Below, piece by piece: positions 35,940 through 44,094 of a stretch of 64,000 nt of DNA. The notes under the pieces are model-generated. The model saw only the letters and a list, made by a program, of their open reading frames with translations, did no database searches and was not told the origin of the DNA. Origin of the DNA: Paracoccaceae bacterium (GTDB lineage: Bacteria; Pseudomonadota; Alphaproteobacteria; Rhodobacterales; Rhodobacteraceae). Positions within the stretch are counted from its first letter, which is position 1; every line of letters begins with the position of its first letter. A program made the position numbers and the translations under genes. The stretch is from the NCBI GenBank assembly GCA_020622085.1, contig JAHRYM010000001.1, positions 1 to 64,000 on the forward strand, in the 5' to 3' direction.

Positions 35940-36974
35940 TCAGCGCGGCCCGCGCCCGAAGGCCATCCGCGCCGCTTCGGGCGACAGCCTGTCACGCACC
36001 GGCTTTGGCGCGGGCAGGCCATAGACTGCCCGGAGCAGCGCACCAACCTGCGGCCAGGCACCCTTCAGCGCCAGTTGCCCGGCCTTGGCGGTGGCATAGG
36101 CGATGGCGACGGGCAGCCCGAGCGGGTTGAAACGCCACATGAACTTCATCCGGCTGCGATACTTGAACCAGAAGGAAAACGGCGAGGCCAGGCGTTCCAG
36201 CGTCGGCGAACCGATCGCGGTGCCGGCGTGGTGCCAGACAAGGAAACCTTCGGCCACCACCATGGGCAGGTCGCCGCGCCGCATGGCCCAGTCGACTTCT
36301 TCGTAATACAGGAAGTAATCCTCGCGCATCGGGCCGACCTGTTCATAGAACCGGCGCGACGCGACCATGCTGGCGCCGCTGATGAAGGCCACATCGGATG
36401 CCGCCGTAACCTGGACTGATTCCGGCGCAAGTCCAAGGTGCGCGTTTCCGGTCACGCCGGTCCAGCGGTTCAGCGTGCCCCCGTCCATCTGGATCCGGGG
36501 CGGCGTTTCGGCATAGCACACGCGCCCGCCGATCAGTCCGTAGCCGGGTGTCGCTTCGGCGGCGCGCAGGATTGCCTGCGCCGCACCCTCGTCGGCCCAG
36601 GCATCGGGATTGAGAATCCAGAAATGGCGGATCGACGGGATGGATGCCAGTGCCGCCAGGCCGACATTGACGCCGCCTGCAAATCCCCGGTTGAATCCGC
36701 TGTCCAGCAAGATCACGCGGCCCGGTCCTGCGGCGGGATCATCCGACAGAACCGGCTGGCCGGTCTCGGCTTCAACCCGTGCGGCCCAGGCGCGGAACAG
36801 CGCCATCGTGTCATCCGTCGAGCGGTTGTCGACCACGACGATATGTGGCGATCCGCCGTTTTGCCGCCGCAGGCTTTCGACACAGGAAATCAGATCGGCA
36901 CCCGTGTTGTAGGCAACGATCACGGTCCCGATCGAGGAGTTCCTGGCGTCCTGTGGCATTTCAGAATGAATCAT
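35940..36974 (-). CDS. Glycosyltransferase family 2
   Basis: Inverting GT-A glycosyltransferase of 344 residues, probably rhamnosyl- or galactofuranosyl-like. The N-terminus has TVIVAYNTGADLISCVESLR, then VVDNRSTDDTMALFRAW, FNRGFAGGVNVGLAAL and the NPDAW metal-binding variant of DxD. YFLYYEEVDWAMRRGD near residue 225 is the usual acceptor-site block of the rhamnosyltransferase-like group. A partly hydrophobic C-terminal tail may touch the membrane. Stop codon 3 nt from the esterase-like start, so an operon is likely. Confidence 0.9.
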   Translation of the reverse strand: MIHSEMPQDARNSSIGTVIVAYNTGADLISCVESLRRQNGGSPHIVVVDNRSTDDTMALFRAWAARVEAETGQPVLSDDPAAGPGRVILLDSGFNRGFAGGVNVGLAALASIPSIRHFWILNPDAWADEGAAQAILRAAEATPGYGLIGGRVCYAETPPRIQMDGGTLNRWTGVTGNAHLGLAPESVQVTAASDVAFISGASMVASRRFYEQVGPMREDYFLYYEEVDWAMRRGDLPMVVAEGFLVWHHAGTAIGSPTLERLASPFSFWFKYRSRMKFMWRFNPLGLPVAIAYATAKAGQLALKGAWPQVGALLRAVYGLPAPKPVRDRLSPEAARMAFGRGPR

Positions 36975-37095
36975 CCGGTTTTCGTCCTTCGCGGCCTAGC
37001 CCGCAAACATGGTCATAATTCGGCAGGCGGGCCACTTGTTCGTGCGGGCATGAAGGCGCGGGCCGATGTGGGGGGTGCGCATGGCGCATGCTCCC

Positions 37096-38505
37096 TCAGG
37101 TCTTGCGCAGGCGCCGCAGCGTCACCTTGCGCAGCGCCGACATCGACAGGATCGCGGAAAGGCCCAGCACCAGCACCGGCACAAGCCCCATGTGCATGTG
37201 ATCGGACAAGAGCGGCCGTGGGCCCGTGGTCCAGGCGTCCGTGTAGGTGACAAGGCAGAAGGCGAAGAACAGCACCAGCGGCAGGATCAGGTGGCGAAGG
37301 CGCACCCTCAGCACCCTGCGCGTCGTCCAGAGCGCAATGAGCAGGCCCAGCGCCTCGGCGGCGATGCCGACACCGATCACGGATTCGATGTCGCCGGTGC
37401 GCAGGACGACCAGCCAGGCCACCGGCAGGGCAAGGATCCGCGGGATATTGGCCCAGATCGACAGGCCGTTGCGCCCGCGCGACAGGGCGATAAGCGATGG
37501 CCCGCTCTTGGCGACGCGGATGCCCTGCATGACGCCCAGTTGCACCAGAAACGGCAGCAGGCCTTCGTATTTCGCGCCCAGAAGGATATGGACGATCGGC
37601 CCGCCCAGAAGGCTGGTGCCCAGGATCAGCAGCAGGCCGATGACCATGCCGCCCTCGATCGACGCTTCGGACAGGGTCTGGAAGGCAGGCGGGTTGTCGG
37701 TCTCGCGCGACAGGAGCGGCACGAAGAAGCTCTGCATCGAATTGGCCAGCACCAGCGTCGGCGTCAGCGTCAGCGTGAAGCCCATCGAGAAGATGGCGAG
37801 CGTGGTCATCCCCAGTTCGCGCCCGACGATCAGCCGGTCGCCGTTGAAGATCGCAAACAGCAGCACGCCGTTCAGCAGCAGCGGCCAGCCGAATTCGATG
37901 GCGCGGCGGACAAGCCATTTGTCCCAGGCAAGCTGATAGGGGCGTTCCGCGGTCAGGTGCGAAACCATGACCATCGACAGCGCCTGAACAAAGATCGACA
38001 CCAGCATCACGCGGAAATCCGGCCAGACCAGATAGGCAGGCCAGATCGCCAGGACTGAAAACAGCGGCGGCAGCGCCGATGTCAGCACCGAGGGGCGGAA
38101 GTTCATGTGCCGCTTCAGCCGGTGCTGGTCGAAATGCTGGAAACCGTTGAAGAAGGGGACAAGCGCGATGACCTGGAAGGCCCAGGCAACCTGCTCGATC
38201 CCGAGGAAGGACGCGTATAGACCGGAGATCAGGAACAGGATCGAACTGGACAGGCAGCCGCGCAGCACCTGGAAGCCTTGCGCGGCCGCCTGGACACGCG
38301 GAACGTCGCCGTCCTTGTCCACGATCATCAGTTGCTGAAGGCCGAGGTATGACATCATCTCGACGATGGACATGCTGACCGCAAAGGTCGAGGCGATGCC
38401 GTAGTCTTCGGGGCTGATCAGGCGGGCGATGGCCAGGTTTCGCACCAGGCTGAGGGCCGATGCGAAAGCATTGCCCGAAACGAGCATGAGCGCTTTCCTG
38501 AACAT
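37096..38505 (-). CDS. Oligosaccharide flippase, Wzx / polysaccharide transporter family
   Basis: Integral-membrane protein of 469 residues with about twelve to fourteen hydrophobic helices, expected to flip lipid-linked repeat units across the inner membrane. The N-terminal SALSLVRNLAIARLISPEDYGIAS (cut here to the LISPEDYGI core) is the usual Wzx/MviN-like opening, and FSMGFTLTLTPTLVLANSM and IVHILLGAKYEG appear later. It opens the minus-strand sugar operon and ends 122 nt before the GT2 start. Low sequence conservation in this family makes substrate prediction unsafe. Confidence 0.88.
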   Translation of the reverse strand: MFRKALMLVSGNAFASALSLVRNLAIARLISPEDYGIASTFAVSMSIVEMMSYLGLQQLMIVDKDGDVPRVQAAAQGFQVLRGCLSSSILFLISGLYASFLGIEQVAWAFQVIALVPFFNGFQHFDQHRLKRHMNFRPSVLTSALPPLFSVLAIWPAYLVWPDFRVMLVSIFVQALSMVMVSHLTAERPYQLAWDKWLVRRAIEFGWPLLLNGVLLFAIFNGDRLIVGRELGMTTLAIFSMGFTLTLTPTLVLANSMQSFFVPLLSRETDNPPAFQTLSEASIEGGMVIGLLLILGTSLLGGPIVHILLGAKYEGLLPFLVQLGVMQGIRVAKSGPSLIALSRGRNGLSIWANIPRILALPVAWLVVLRTGDIESVIGVGIAAEALGLLIALWTTRRVLRVRLRHLILPLVLFFAFCLVTYTDAWTTGPRPLLSDHMHMGLVPVLVLGLSAILSMSALRKVTLRRLRKT

Positions 38506-38624
38506 CTAACGACAGTAACTCGCTTTCGAATTCTCACACGCGCGCGCGCCCCGGCTTCTTTTCCCTGCAAAGGGGGGGCAATGCAAGCGTGACGTTCCCC
38601 GTCAAGGGGGGAATTTCGCGCATG

Positions 38625-39626
38625 TCAGATGCTTTTTTCCGCCGTCCAGGGCGTTGTGCCCTTCAGGATGTGGCGCGCCATGCCGATGGCGCGCGCCGCA
38701 TAGAAACGCTGGCGGGAATCGTCAGGGGCGGCGCGGGTGATGATCCAGCCTGCCGATGCAAAGGTGCGCAGGCCGATGAACAGTGCAAGTCGGCGGGCGG
38801 CGAAATCCTCCAGCGCCCGGTGGCTGCGATAGCCTTCGAACAGGCCCTCGACCATCAGCGGAAGGTTGGGTTCTTCCAGACTCTGGACGATGGCCGTCGC
38901 CAGATCGTAGTTCCGAAACCCGATGCCGCTGTCGTCGAAGTCGATCAGCAGCAGACTGCCTTCGCCCTCCAGCACATTCTCGCGCAGCACATCGGCATGG
39001 ATCGGGCCGATATCGGCGCCTTCGGCAATGAACCGCGCCAGATCCTCGCGGGCGGCGCTGCGGGCCCGCTGAATCAGGTCGCGGTCGCTTTCCGAAAAGC
39101 TCGGGTTTTCCCAGAATCTGCCCCAGAGGGGGTCGGTCCCCAGCAGGCCGTCGATGTTCCAGTGCGGGCGGGGAAACTCGGCCGGGATCGCGCCCGCGTC
39201 GGTCAGGTTGTGCAGCCGGGCGATCAGCGCGCCCAGCCGGACGAACAGCGCGCGCTGGTCAGCCGCCGAACCCGTCAGCTTCTCTTCGGCGCAACCGATG
39301 GGGTCGCCCGACAGCCAGCCGACGCATGACGCCTGGCGACCGTTTTCCAATGTCGCCAGCAGGTTGCCATCAAGCATCGGCAGGGGTTCGGGCACGCCAA
39401 GGCCATGCTCCTTGAGGCGCATGGTCCAGACCAGTTCGGCATTGATTGCCGCAGCACTTTGATAGCCGGGGCGATGCAGGCGCAGGGCGGCGCGGCGGCC
39501 CCCCGGAAGCCAGACCTCGAACACGATGTTCTCGCGGTTCTTGACCAGACGTATCGGCCGTTCCGATCCGCCCCACCGCGCCAGGGCCTCGTCGGCCATG
39601 CGGTGCGCCTCGGCGTCGGTGGTCAT
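38625..39626 (-). CDS. Aminoglycoside-phosphotransferase-fold kinase (hydroxylysine-kinase-like)
   Basis: Small-molecule kinase of 333 residues. The Brenner-type active site reads IGPIHADVLRENVLEGEG (about residue 205, with Ala where Gly is usual), followed by the metal-binding LLLIDFDDSGIGFRNYDLA. The N-lobe has NIVFEVWLPGGRRAALRLHRP. It overlaps the upstream class III PLP gene by 4 nt, so the two are made together. In animals and some bacteria an APH-like hydroxylysine or ethanolamine kinase partners with a PLP phospho-lyase of that same class; I infer a similar two-step pathway here. Homoserine kinase-like or thiamine kinase-like activity cannot be excluded. Confidence 0.75.
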   Translation of the reverse strand: MTTDAEAHRMADEALARWGGSERPIRLVKNRENIVFEVWLPGGRRAALRLHRPGYQSAAAINAELVWTMRLKEHGLGVPEPLPMLDGNLLATLENGRQASCVGWLSGDPIGCAEEKLTGSAADQRALFVRLGALIARLHNLTDAGAIPAEFPRPHWNIDGLLGTDPLWGRFWENPSFSESDRDLIQRARSAAREDLARFIAEGADIGPIHADVLRENVLEGEGSLLLIDFDDSGIGFRNYDLATAIVQSLEEPNLPLMVEGLFEGYRSHRALEDFAARRLALFIGLRTFASAGWIITRAAPDDSRQRFYAARAIGMARHILKGTTPWTAEKSI

Positions 39627-40900
39627 GCCGGGATCTCGGCCAGCACGCGGGAAAGGGTGCTGATCAGCAGGTCGGCATGGCTTTGGTCAAACACCATCGG
39701 CGGACGGATCTTCAGGATGTGCTGTTCGCGCCCGCCGCGGCCCATGAGGATGCCTTCCTCGCGCATCCGTTCCACCACCCGTCCCGCCGCATCGGGCGCG
39801 GGCTTGCCGTCGCGCGCCAGTTCGATGCCGAAGAACAGGCCGGCGCCGCGCGCGTCATGGATCAGCGGGTGGTCGATGCCGTGCAGGCCCTCAAGGGTCG
39901 ACACGCCCATCTTGCGGGCATTGGCGATCAGGTCTTCGTCCTCGATGACGTCCAGAACCGCCATGGCCGCGGCGCAGGCCACGGGGTTGCCGCCGAAGGT
40001 GTTGAAATAGCCGAAAGCCTCGCGGAAGGCGCCCATCACGTCGGGCCGCGCGACCACGGCGGCGACCGGATGGCCATTGCCCATCGGCTTGCCCATCGTC
40101 ACCACATCAGGCACGAAGCCCAGCCATTCGTGGCCCCACCAGTTGGCTCCGACACGGCCAAAGCCCGGCTGCACCTCGTCGCACAGGATCAGCCCGCCGG
40201 CCTTGCGGATCACCTCGACCGTCGGATCAAGGAATCCCGGGGCAACGCCCGGCACGATGCCTTCGTTGGCGAAGATCGGGCACAGCATCAGCCCCGCAAA
40301 GCCATGACCGGCCGCTTCCAGTTCGGCGATGGCGCGGGCGACGTTGTCGGCAAAGGCCTGCGGTTGCGCGGCAATGCTGCCACCAAGGGGCGTCAGCGCA
40401 TCGGGCGCCGGAACCCGGCGGATGTTCGAGGGCCAGCCCCCGATCGGCGGGCGGCGGGTGGACAGATGCGCCACGGCGGTCGTGTTGCCGTGATAGGTGT
40501 TGTCGGTGGCGATATAGCCGGTCTTGCCCGTCACCGCCTGCGCCATCCTGAGCGCGATGTCGTTGGCCTCGGACCCGGTGCAGACCATGATGATCTGCCG
40601 CAGGTCATGGCCCAGCTTGCCGGTCAGCCGTTCGGCATAGTCAAGAATGCCCTCGTGCAGATAGCGGGTATGGGTGTTCAGGATCGCCGATTGCCGGGCG
40701 ATGGCCTCGACGACCCGGGGATGGCCGTGACCGACATGCGGCACGTTGTTGTAGCAGTCCAGATAGCGCCGCCCGTCCGCATCCCAAAGCCAGACGCCTT
40801 CGCCGCGCACCAGATGCACCGGGTTTTCGTAGAAGGTCGGTACGTTCGGCCCCAGAAGCCGTTCGCGCCGCGCCAGAAGTTCCGCCGTCTTGCTATTCAT
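39623..40900 (-). CDS. Class III PLP enzyme, O-phospho-amine phospho-lyase-like
   Basis: PLP enzyme of 425 residues in the class III aminotransferase fold. Visible motifs are YLDCYNNVPHVGHGHP near residue 47, CTGSEANDIALRMA near 106, LILCDEVQPGFGR near 234 and the PLP lysine in VTMGKPMGNGHPVAA near 270. The segments NNVPHVGHGHP, KPMGNGHP and YFNTFGGNPVACA closely recall ethanolamine-phosphate and 5-phosphohydroxylysine phospho-lyases rather than true aminotransferases. Pairing with the overlapping kinase supports phosphorylation then elimination of an amino alcohol. Plain transaminase activity remains possible. Confidence 0.8.
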   Translation of the reverse strand: MNSKTAELLARRERLLGPNVPTFYENPVHLVRGEGVWLWDADGRRYLDCYNNVPHVGHGHPRVVEAIARQSAILNTHTRYLHEGILDYAERLTGKLGHDLRQIIMVCTGSEANDIALRMAQAVTGKTGYIATDNTYHGNTTAVAHLSTRRPPIGGWPSNIRRVPAPDALTPLGGSIAAQPQAFADNVARAIAELEAAGHGFAGLMLCPIFANEGIVPGVAPGFLDPTVEVIRKAGGLILCDEVQPGFGRVGANWWGHEWLGFVPDVVTMGKPMGNGHPVAAVVARPDVMGAFREAFGYFNTFGGNPVACAAAMAVLDVIEDEDLIANARKMGVSTLEGLHGIDHPLIHDARGAGLFFGIELARDGKPAPDAAGRVVERMREEGILMGRGGREQHILKIRPPMVFDQSHADLLISTLSRVLAEIPA

Positions 40901-41312
40901 CCTCGACCTTTCCGCGCAGCGCCTTGATCTCGCCGCGTTGCAATTTTGCCGTCACTCGCCGCCGCTGGCTGCCAAGCGTCGGTTTCGTGGCCACTCGCCG
41001 TTTCGGCGCGACAAGCGCCGCCCGTATCAGTTCGACCAGCCGTTCGCGCGCCAGGTCGCGGTTGCGCGTCTGGCTGCGGGTTTCCTCGGCCCGGATAACA
41101 ATTGCGCCGTCCGTCGTCCAGCGCCGCCCCGCAAGCCGCTTCAGCCGGGCCTTCACCGCCGGCGCCAGATGCGGGCTGCGATCAGCCTCGAACCGCAGCT
41201 CGACGGCGGACTCGACCTTGTTGACGTTCTGCCCGCCCGGCCCTTGCGACCGGGTGAAGCTTTCCGTCAGTTCCCAGTCGGCAATCGACAGATGATCGTT
41301 GATCCAGAGCAT
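40893..41312 (-). CDS. arfB: Alternative ribosome-rescue factor / peptidyl-tRNA hydrolase ArfB
   Basis: A 139-residue release-factor-like protein that rescues stalled ribosomes. The GGQ motif is in FTRSQGPGGQNVNKVESAVELRF near residue 25, where glutamine positions the hydrolytic water. The C-terminal tail is lysine- and arginine-rich (PKRRVATKPTLGSQRRRVTAKLQ), the part that enters the empty mRNA channel. Size and layout fit ArfB/YaeJ. It overlaps the phospho-lyase start by 8 nt, although the functions look unrelated. A GC-rich hairpin lies 36 nt upstream. Confidence 0.93.
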   Translation of the reverse strand: MLWINDHLSIADWELTESFTRSQGPGGQNVNKVESAVELRFEADRSPHLAPAVKARLKRLAGRRWTTDGAIVIRAEETRSQTRNRDLARERLVELIRAALVAPKRRVATKPTLGSQRRRVTAKLQRGEIKALRGKVEDE

Positions 41313-41347
41313 GACGCGCAGCCTAGTTCAGCCATCCAGAAACGGAA

Positions 41348-41371
41348 AGGGCCGCCCATTCGGGCGGCCCT
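41348..41371 (-). terminator. GC-rich hairpin, likely transcript end upstream of arfB
   Basis: The arms agggccgccc (41348-41357) and gggcggccct (41362-41371) are perfect 10-nt complements with a 4-nt loop. On the minus strand it is followed by TTCCG, a short T run. It may end the transcript carrying the 18-codon ORF, or an upstream transcript from the queuosine transporter. Confidence 0.55.
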
Positions 41372-41464
41372 CCGAGATCTACGGAGATGGGCCAGTTAGG
41401 GTGCCGGTTCGATCTCGGTGATCCGGCAAGGCCCAGCCAAGGATTAAAGCCCTCGGGGATGCCC

Positions 41465-41521
41465 TTAGGCCACGGCCTCCATGACTGTCCCGACACCTCT
41501 CTCCAATATCACTCTCGACAC
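41465..41521 (-). CDS. Very short ORF (18 codons) with a perfect Shine-Dalgarno
   Basis: GTG 41519-41521 opens an ORF reading MSRVILERGVGTVMEAVA and stopping at 41465. It is preceded at 7 nt by AAAGGAGG (41529-41536), the full complement of the 16S rRNA tail, far stronger than other ribosome sites here. TTGACA lies about 59 nt upstream of the start (41580-41585) as a possible -35 box, with no convincing -10. The ORF is followed by about 100 nt with several short inverted repeats and then the hairpin at 41348-41371. This looks like a leader peptide or a small translated RNA. I do not recognise the protein. Confidence 0.4.
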   Translation of the reverse strand: MSRVILERGVGTVMEAVA

Positions 41522-41593
41522 TGGACCACCTCCTTTCGCTACGTTGCCGTTACTGAAAGGCTGCCACAGATTTGGTATTTGTCAAAAGAATTT

Positions 41594-42211
41594 TTATGCG
41601 CGCTGGGCCGCCCATCTTGCGATTGCGACGCGATAGGGCACAAGAGCTACCGCGGCGATGGTCAGTTTCACCAGCAAATCCGCCGTGGCCAGCGAGATCC
41701 AGAGCGGCGCGACCGGGCCCAGACCCAAAAGCGGAAGGGCCTCGTTTGCCCAGGTCACGTCATTGCCGGGCTCAAGGAAACGCAGGCTGTCCGAGAAGGC
41801 CGTGGTGAAGAAGACCCCGGTATCGAGGATTGATCCGGCCAGCGTCGCAAACAGCGGCGCGCGCCACCAGAATTGGGCGCGCAGGCGGTTGAACACAGCG
41901 ATGTCGGTCAGTTGCGCCGCAAGGAAGGCCAGCCCCGACCCGAGCGCCACACGGAAGCTGACCAGAGGGCCGAATTCGCCCATGATCTGCGAACCGACCA
42001 GCGAACAGATGACGCCGACGACAAAGCCGGTCACCACGACTTTGCGCGCCGCGCGCGGGCCTTGGAAGCGGTTGGTGAGATCGGTCACCAGGAACGAGAA
42101 GGGGTAGGTGAAGGCGCCCCAGGTCAGCCATTGGCCGAAAAGGTGCTGCACCAGGATGTTCGACGCCACGACGATCGCGGCCATGGCAAGGATGCCGGGC
42201 AGAAGACGCAT
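41594..42211 (-). CDS. Queuosine precursor transporter (VUT / YhhQ family)
   Basis: Membrane protein of 205 residues with about six helices that probably imports preQ0 or preQ1, precursors of the tRNA base queuosine. Family features are AMAAIVVASNILVQHLFGQW, the FPFSFLVTDLTNR-like segment YPFSFLVTDLTNRFQG, SGLAFLAAQLTDIAVFNRL and FWWRAPLFATLAGSILDTGVFF. I start at ATG 42209-42211, where GGAA lies 7 nt before; a TTG at 42232 would add seven residues. No preQ1 riboswitch is visible upstream. Confidence 0.9.
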   Translation of the reverse strand: MRLLPGILAMAAIVVASNILVQHLFGQWLTWGAFTYPFSFLVTDLTNRFQGPRAARKVVVTGFVVGVICSLVGSQIMGEFGPLVSFRVALGSGLAFLAAQLTDIAVFNRLRAQFWWRAPLFATLAGSILDTGVFFTTAFSDSLRFLEPGNDVTWANEALPLLGLGPVAPLWISLATADLLVKLTIAAVALVPYRVAIARWAAQRA

Positions 42212-42301
42212 GATCTGATTCCGTTTTGACAAGGTCGCGGAGACTTGGCCCGGCAGGGCCGGAACGGGCGGGCCTTACGCCCGGGCCTGCGCCCCGTCAA
42301 G

Positions 42302-43219
42302 TCATTCCGCGATGCGGAAGTCGACCAGCGTGGTCTTCTGGAACGGGTTGAAGTTGTCGTCCGATATCGCCGTCAGCCATGTTGCGCCATCCGGCCCCTG
42401 CCAGGCGGCAAGGCCTTCAAGGTTCTCATACTGGCCCGCAAGGCTTGCGAACAGGATCTGCTCCTGCCCGATGCTGTCGCCCGAGATGGTGAAGCGCCGG
42501 ATCCGGGTCTTGAAGCCGACAAAACCCCAGTAGTCCCGTTCCAGCACATAAAGGCGGCTGTCGGGTCCGAAATCGGCACCGGTCACCTGCCAGTTGCCGT
42601 CCTTGCGGATATGAAACGGAATCGTCCACCTTCCGTCCTGAAGACGCAGGACGGGAAACAGCCCCGAGCCGGGCGCAAGCGGGCGCTCGGTGATGGCGTA
42701 AAGATCGCCCCGCCCGTCGCGGGCCAGCGCCTCGATGCCTTCGTTGATGTAGAGTGTCGCAAGATCCCGCGCGATCGGTGCCGAATAAGGCGCGGCCGGG
42801 CTGTCCGGATCCGGGTAAAGCACCACCCGGTGTTTCAGTTCATACGAGACGAAGAAGCTGTCACCCGGCCCCAGCGCCAACCCCTCGGCGTCGATCCAGG
42901 CACCGGTGACGGGCGCGCCCGTGGCATCGCGCAGGGGCTGCATCGCATCGACATGCGTATCGGTGACCCGACCGATGGCATCGCGTGTCAGCGTGCCGCT
43001 GATCGTATGGCCCCGGTCCGTCACCGCCCGGAAACGGCGCCCGTCGGGGTAAAGGTCAAACCCCGAGAGCCCGCCGAAGTCAGGATCATCAAGCGTCCAG
43101 TGATAGACACCCATGACCTCGGCCACCGATGAAGTGGTTGGCGGCAAGGCCACGACCGGGTGCGCGGTGAGGGCAAGGGCAAGCCCGGTGATCAGCCCGC
43201 GGACAGAACGGCGGCGCAT
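42302..43219 (-). CDS. Secreted esterase-like / phytase-type beta-propeller protein (paralogue 2)
   Basis: A 305-residue exported protein. It starts with a basic signal peptide MRRRSVRGLITGLALALTA and then the esterase-like phytase domain: LDDPDFGGLSGFDLYPDG, WIDAEGLALGPGDSFFVSYE and the end block NLEGLAAWQG, ISDDNFNPFQKTTLVDFRI. The same blocks occur in the protein at 35052-35936, so the two are paralogues. Its start overlaps the mepA end by 28 nt. I rejected a longer frame that runs through mepA. The function is unknown; phosphodiester or ester hydrolysis outside the cytoplasm is the family guess. Confidence 0.85.
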   Translation of the reverse strand: MRRRSVRGLITGLALALTAHPVVALPPTTSSVAEVMGVYHWTLDDPDFGGLSGFDLYPDGRRFRAVTDRGHTISGTLTRDAIGRVTDTHVDAMQPLRDATGAPVTGAWIDAEGLALGPGDSFFVSYELKHRVVLYPDPDSPAAPYSAPIARDLATLYINEGIEALARDGRGDLYAITERPLAPGSGLFPVLRLQDGRWTIPFHIRKDGNWQVTGADFGPDSRLYVLERDYWGFVGFKTRIRRFTISGDSIGQEQILFASLAGQYENLEGLAAWQGPDGATWLTAISDDNFNPFQKTTLVDFRIAE

Positions 43220-44094
43220 TGCTTGGGAAGATCGGACATGGTGAATTCGCGCGGCGTTCGCGGCCGCGGACCGGAGGGTTTCGCCCGTTTCGGCGGATTG
43301 CGCAGTTCTTCCAGATAAGTGGTCACCCACCAGTTCAGGCTTTCGTCGCAACCATCGCCGCCTTTCGACAGTTCGGCCACACCTTGACCTTGCGCCCTGC
43401 ACAGCGGTGATCCTGCCGGGCACTTCAGCCGCACGTGGAAGTGGAAGTTGTGCCCCTGGATCGGCCGTACCTTCTGAAGCCAGGCGCGGTCCTTGCGGCC
43501 GGCGGTGTTGCACATGGCGATCTTGGCCGCCGCCGCGACAAAGACACGGTCCACCCTTGGGTCCATCGCCGCCAGCCGGATCAGCGCCATGTGCGACGCC
43601 GACCAGTTGCCGTTGATCCGGGTCTGGTCGTCGGTGCGGATCGAGATCGAGCTGAGCTTTTCGCGCTGTCCCGCCGACAGTTGCAGCGACGAGGGCGGCA
43701 GCATCCAGATATCGGCATCCAGCCCGATCTGGTGGCTGGCGTGCCCCGAGGTCATTGGTCCGCCGCGCGGCTGGCTCATGTCGCCCACATAGATGCCGCG
43801 CCATCCGGCGGCGCGGGCCCTTTGCGACAGGTCGACCAAGTATTGCACCAGTTCCGGCTGACCCCAGTTGCGGTTCCGCGACAGGCGCATCACCTGCCAT
43901 GTGGGGCCGGATTCAGGCAGTTGCACCATGCCCGCGCCGCAGCCACGTGCATAGGTGCCGATCGCTTGCGGCGCCTGATGCGAGGCTGTGGCCCGGGCGC
44001 CGAACAGTTTGTTGGCCAGCTTCTCGGCTCGCATTTCCTGCGGTAGGGACAGGGCAAGCAAGGTTGCCGCTGCCAGCATGATGATCCGCTTCAT
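43192..44094 (-). CDS. mepA: Penicillin-insensitive murein endopeptidase
   Basis: Periplasmic zinc peptidase of the LAS group that cuts D-Ala-mDAP cross-links in peptidoglycan, 300 residues. A signal peptide (MKRIIMLAAATLLALSLP) precedes the catalytic blocks TSGHASHQIGLDADIWM at about residue 116 (His and Asp zinc ligands) and GHNFHFHVRLKCP near 215 (His). The C-terminal CDESLNWWVTTYLEEL is typical of MepA. Its start overlaps the stop of the MFS gene upstream by 4 nt, so they are likely cotranscribed. Confidence 0.94.
   Translation of the reverse strand: MKRIIMLAAATLLALSLPQEMRAEKLANKLFGARATASHQAPQAIGTYARGCGAGMVQLPESGPTWQVMRLSRNRNWGQPELVQYLVDLSQRARAAGWRGIYVGDMSQPRGGPMTSGHASHQIGLDADIWMLPPSSLQLSAGQREKLSSISIRTDDQTRINGNWSASHMALIRLAAMDPRVDRVFVAAAAKIAMCNTAGRKDRAWLQKVRPIQGHNFHFHVRLKCPAGSPLCRAQGQGVAELSKGGDGCDESLNWWVTTYLEELRNPPKRAKPSGPRPRTPREFTMSDLPKQCAAVLSAG

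Noticed and set aside
42212-42301. A preQ1 riboswitch before the queuosine precursor transporter
   Set aside because: The upstream gap is short and I see no matching pseudoknot layout or conserved loop.
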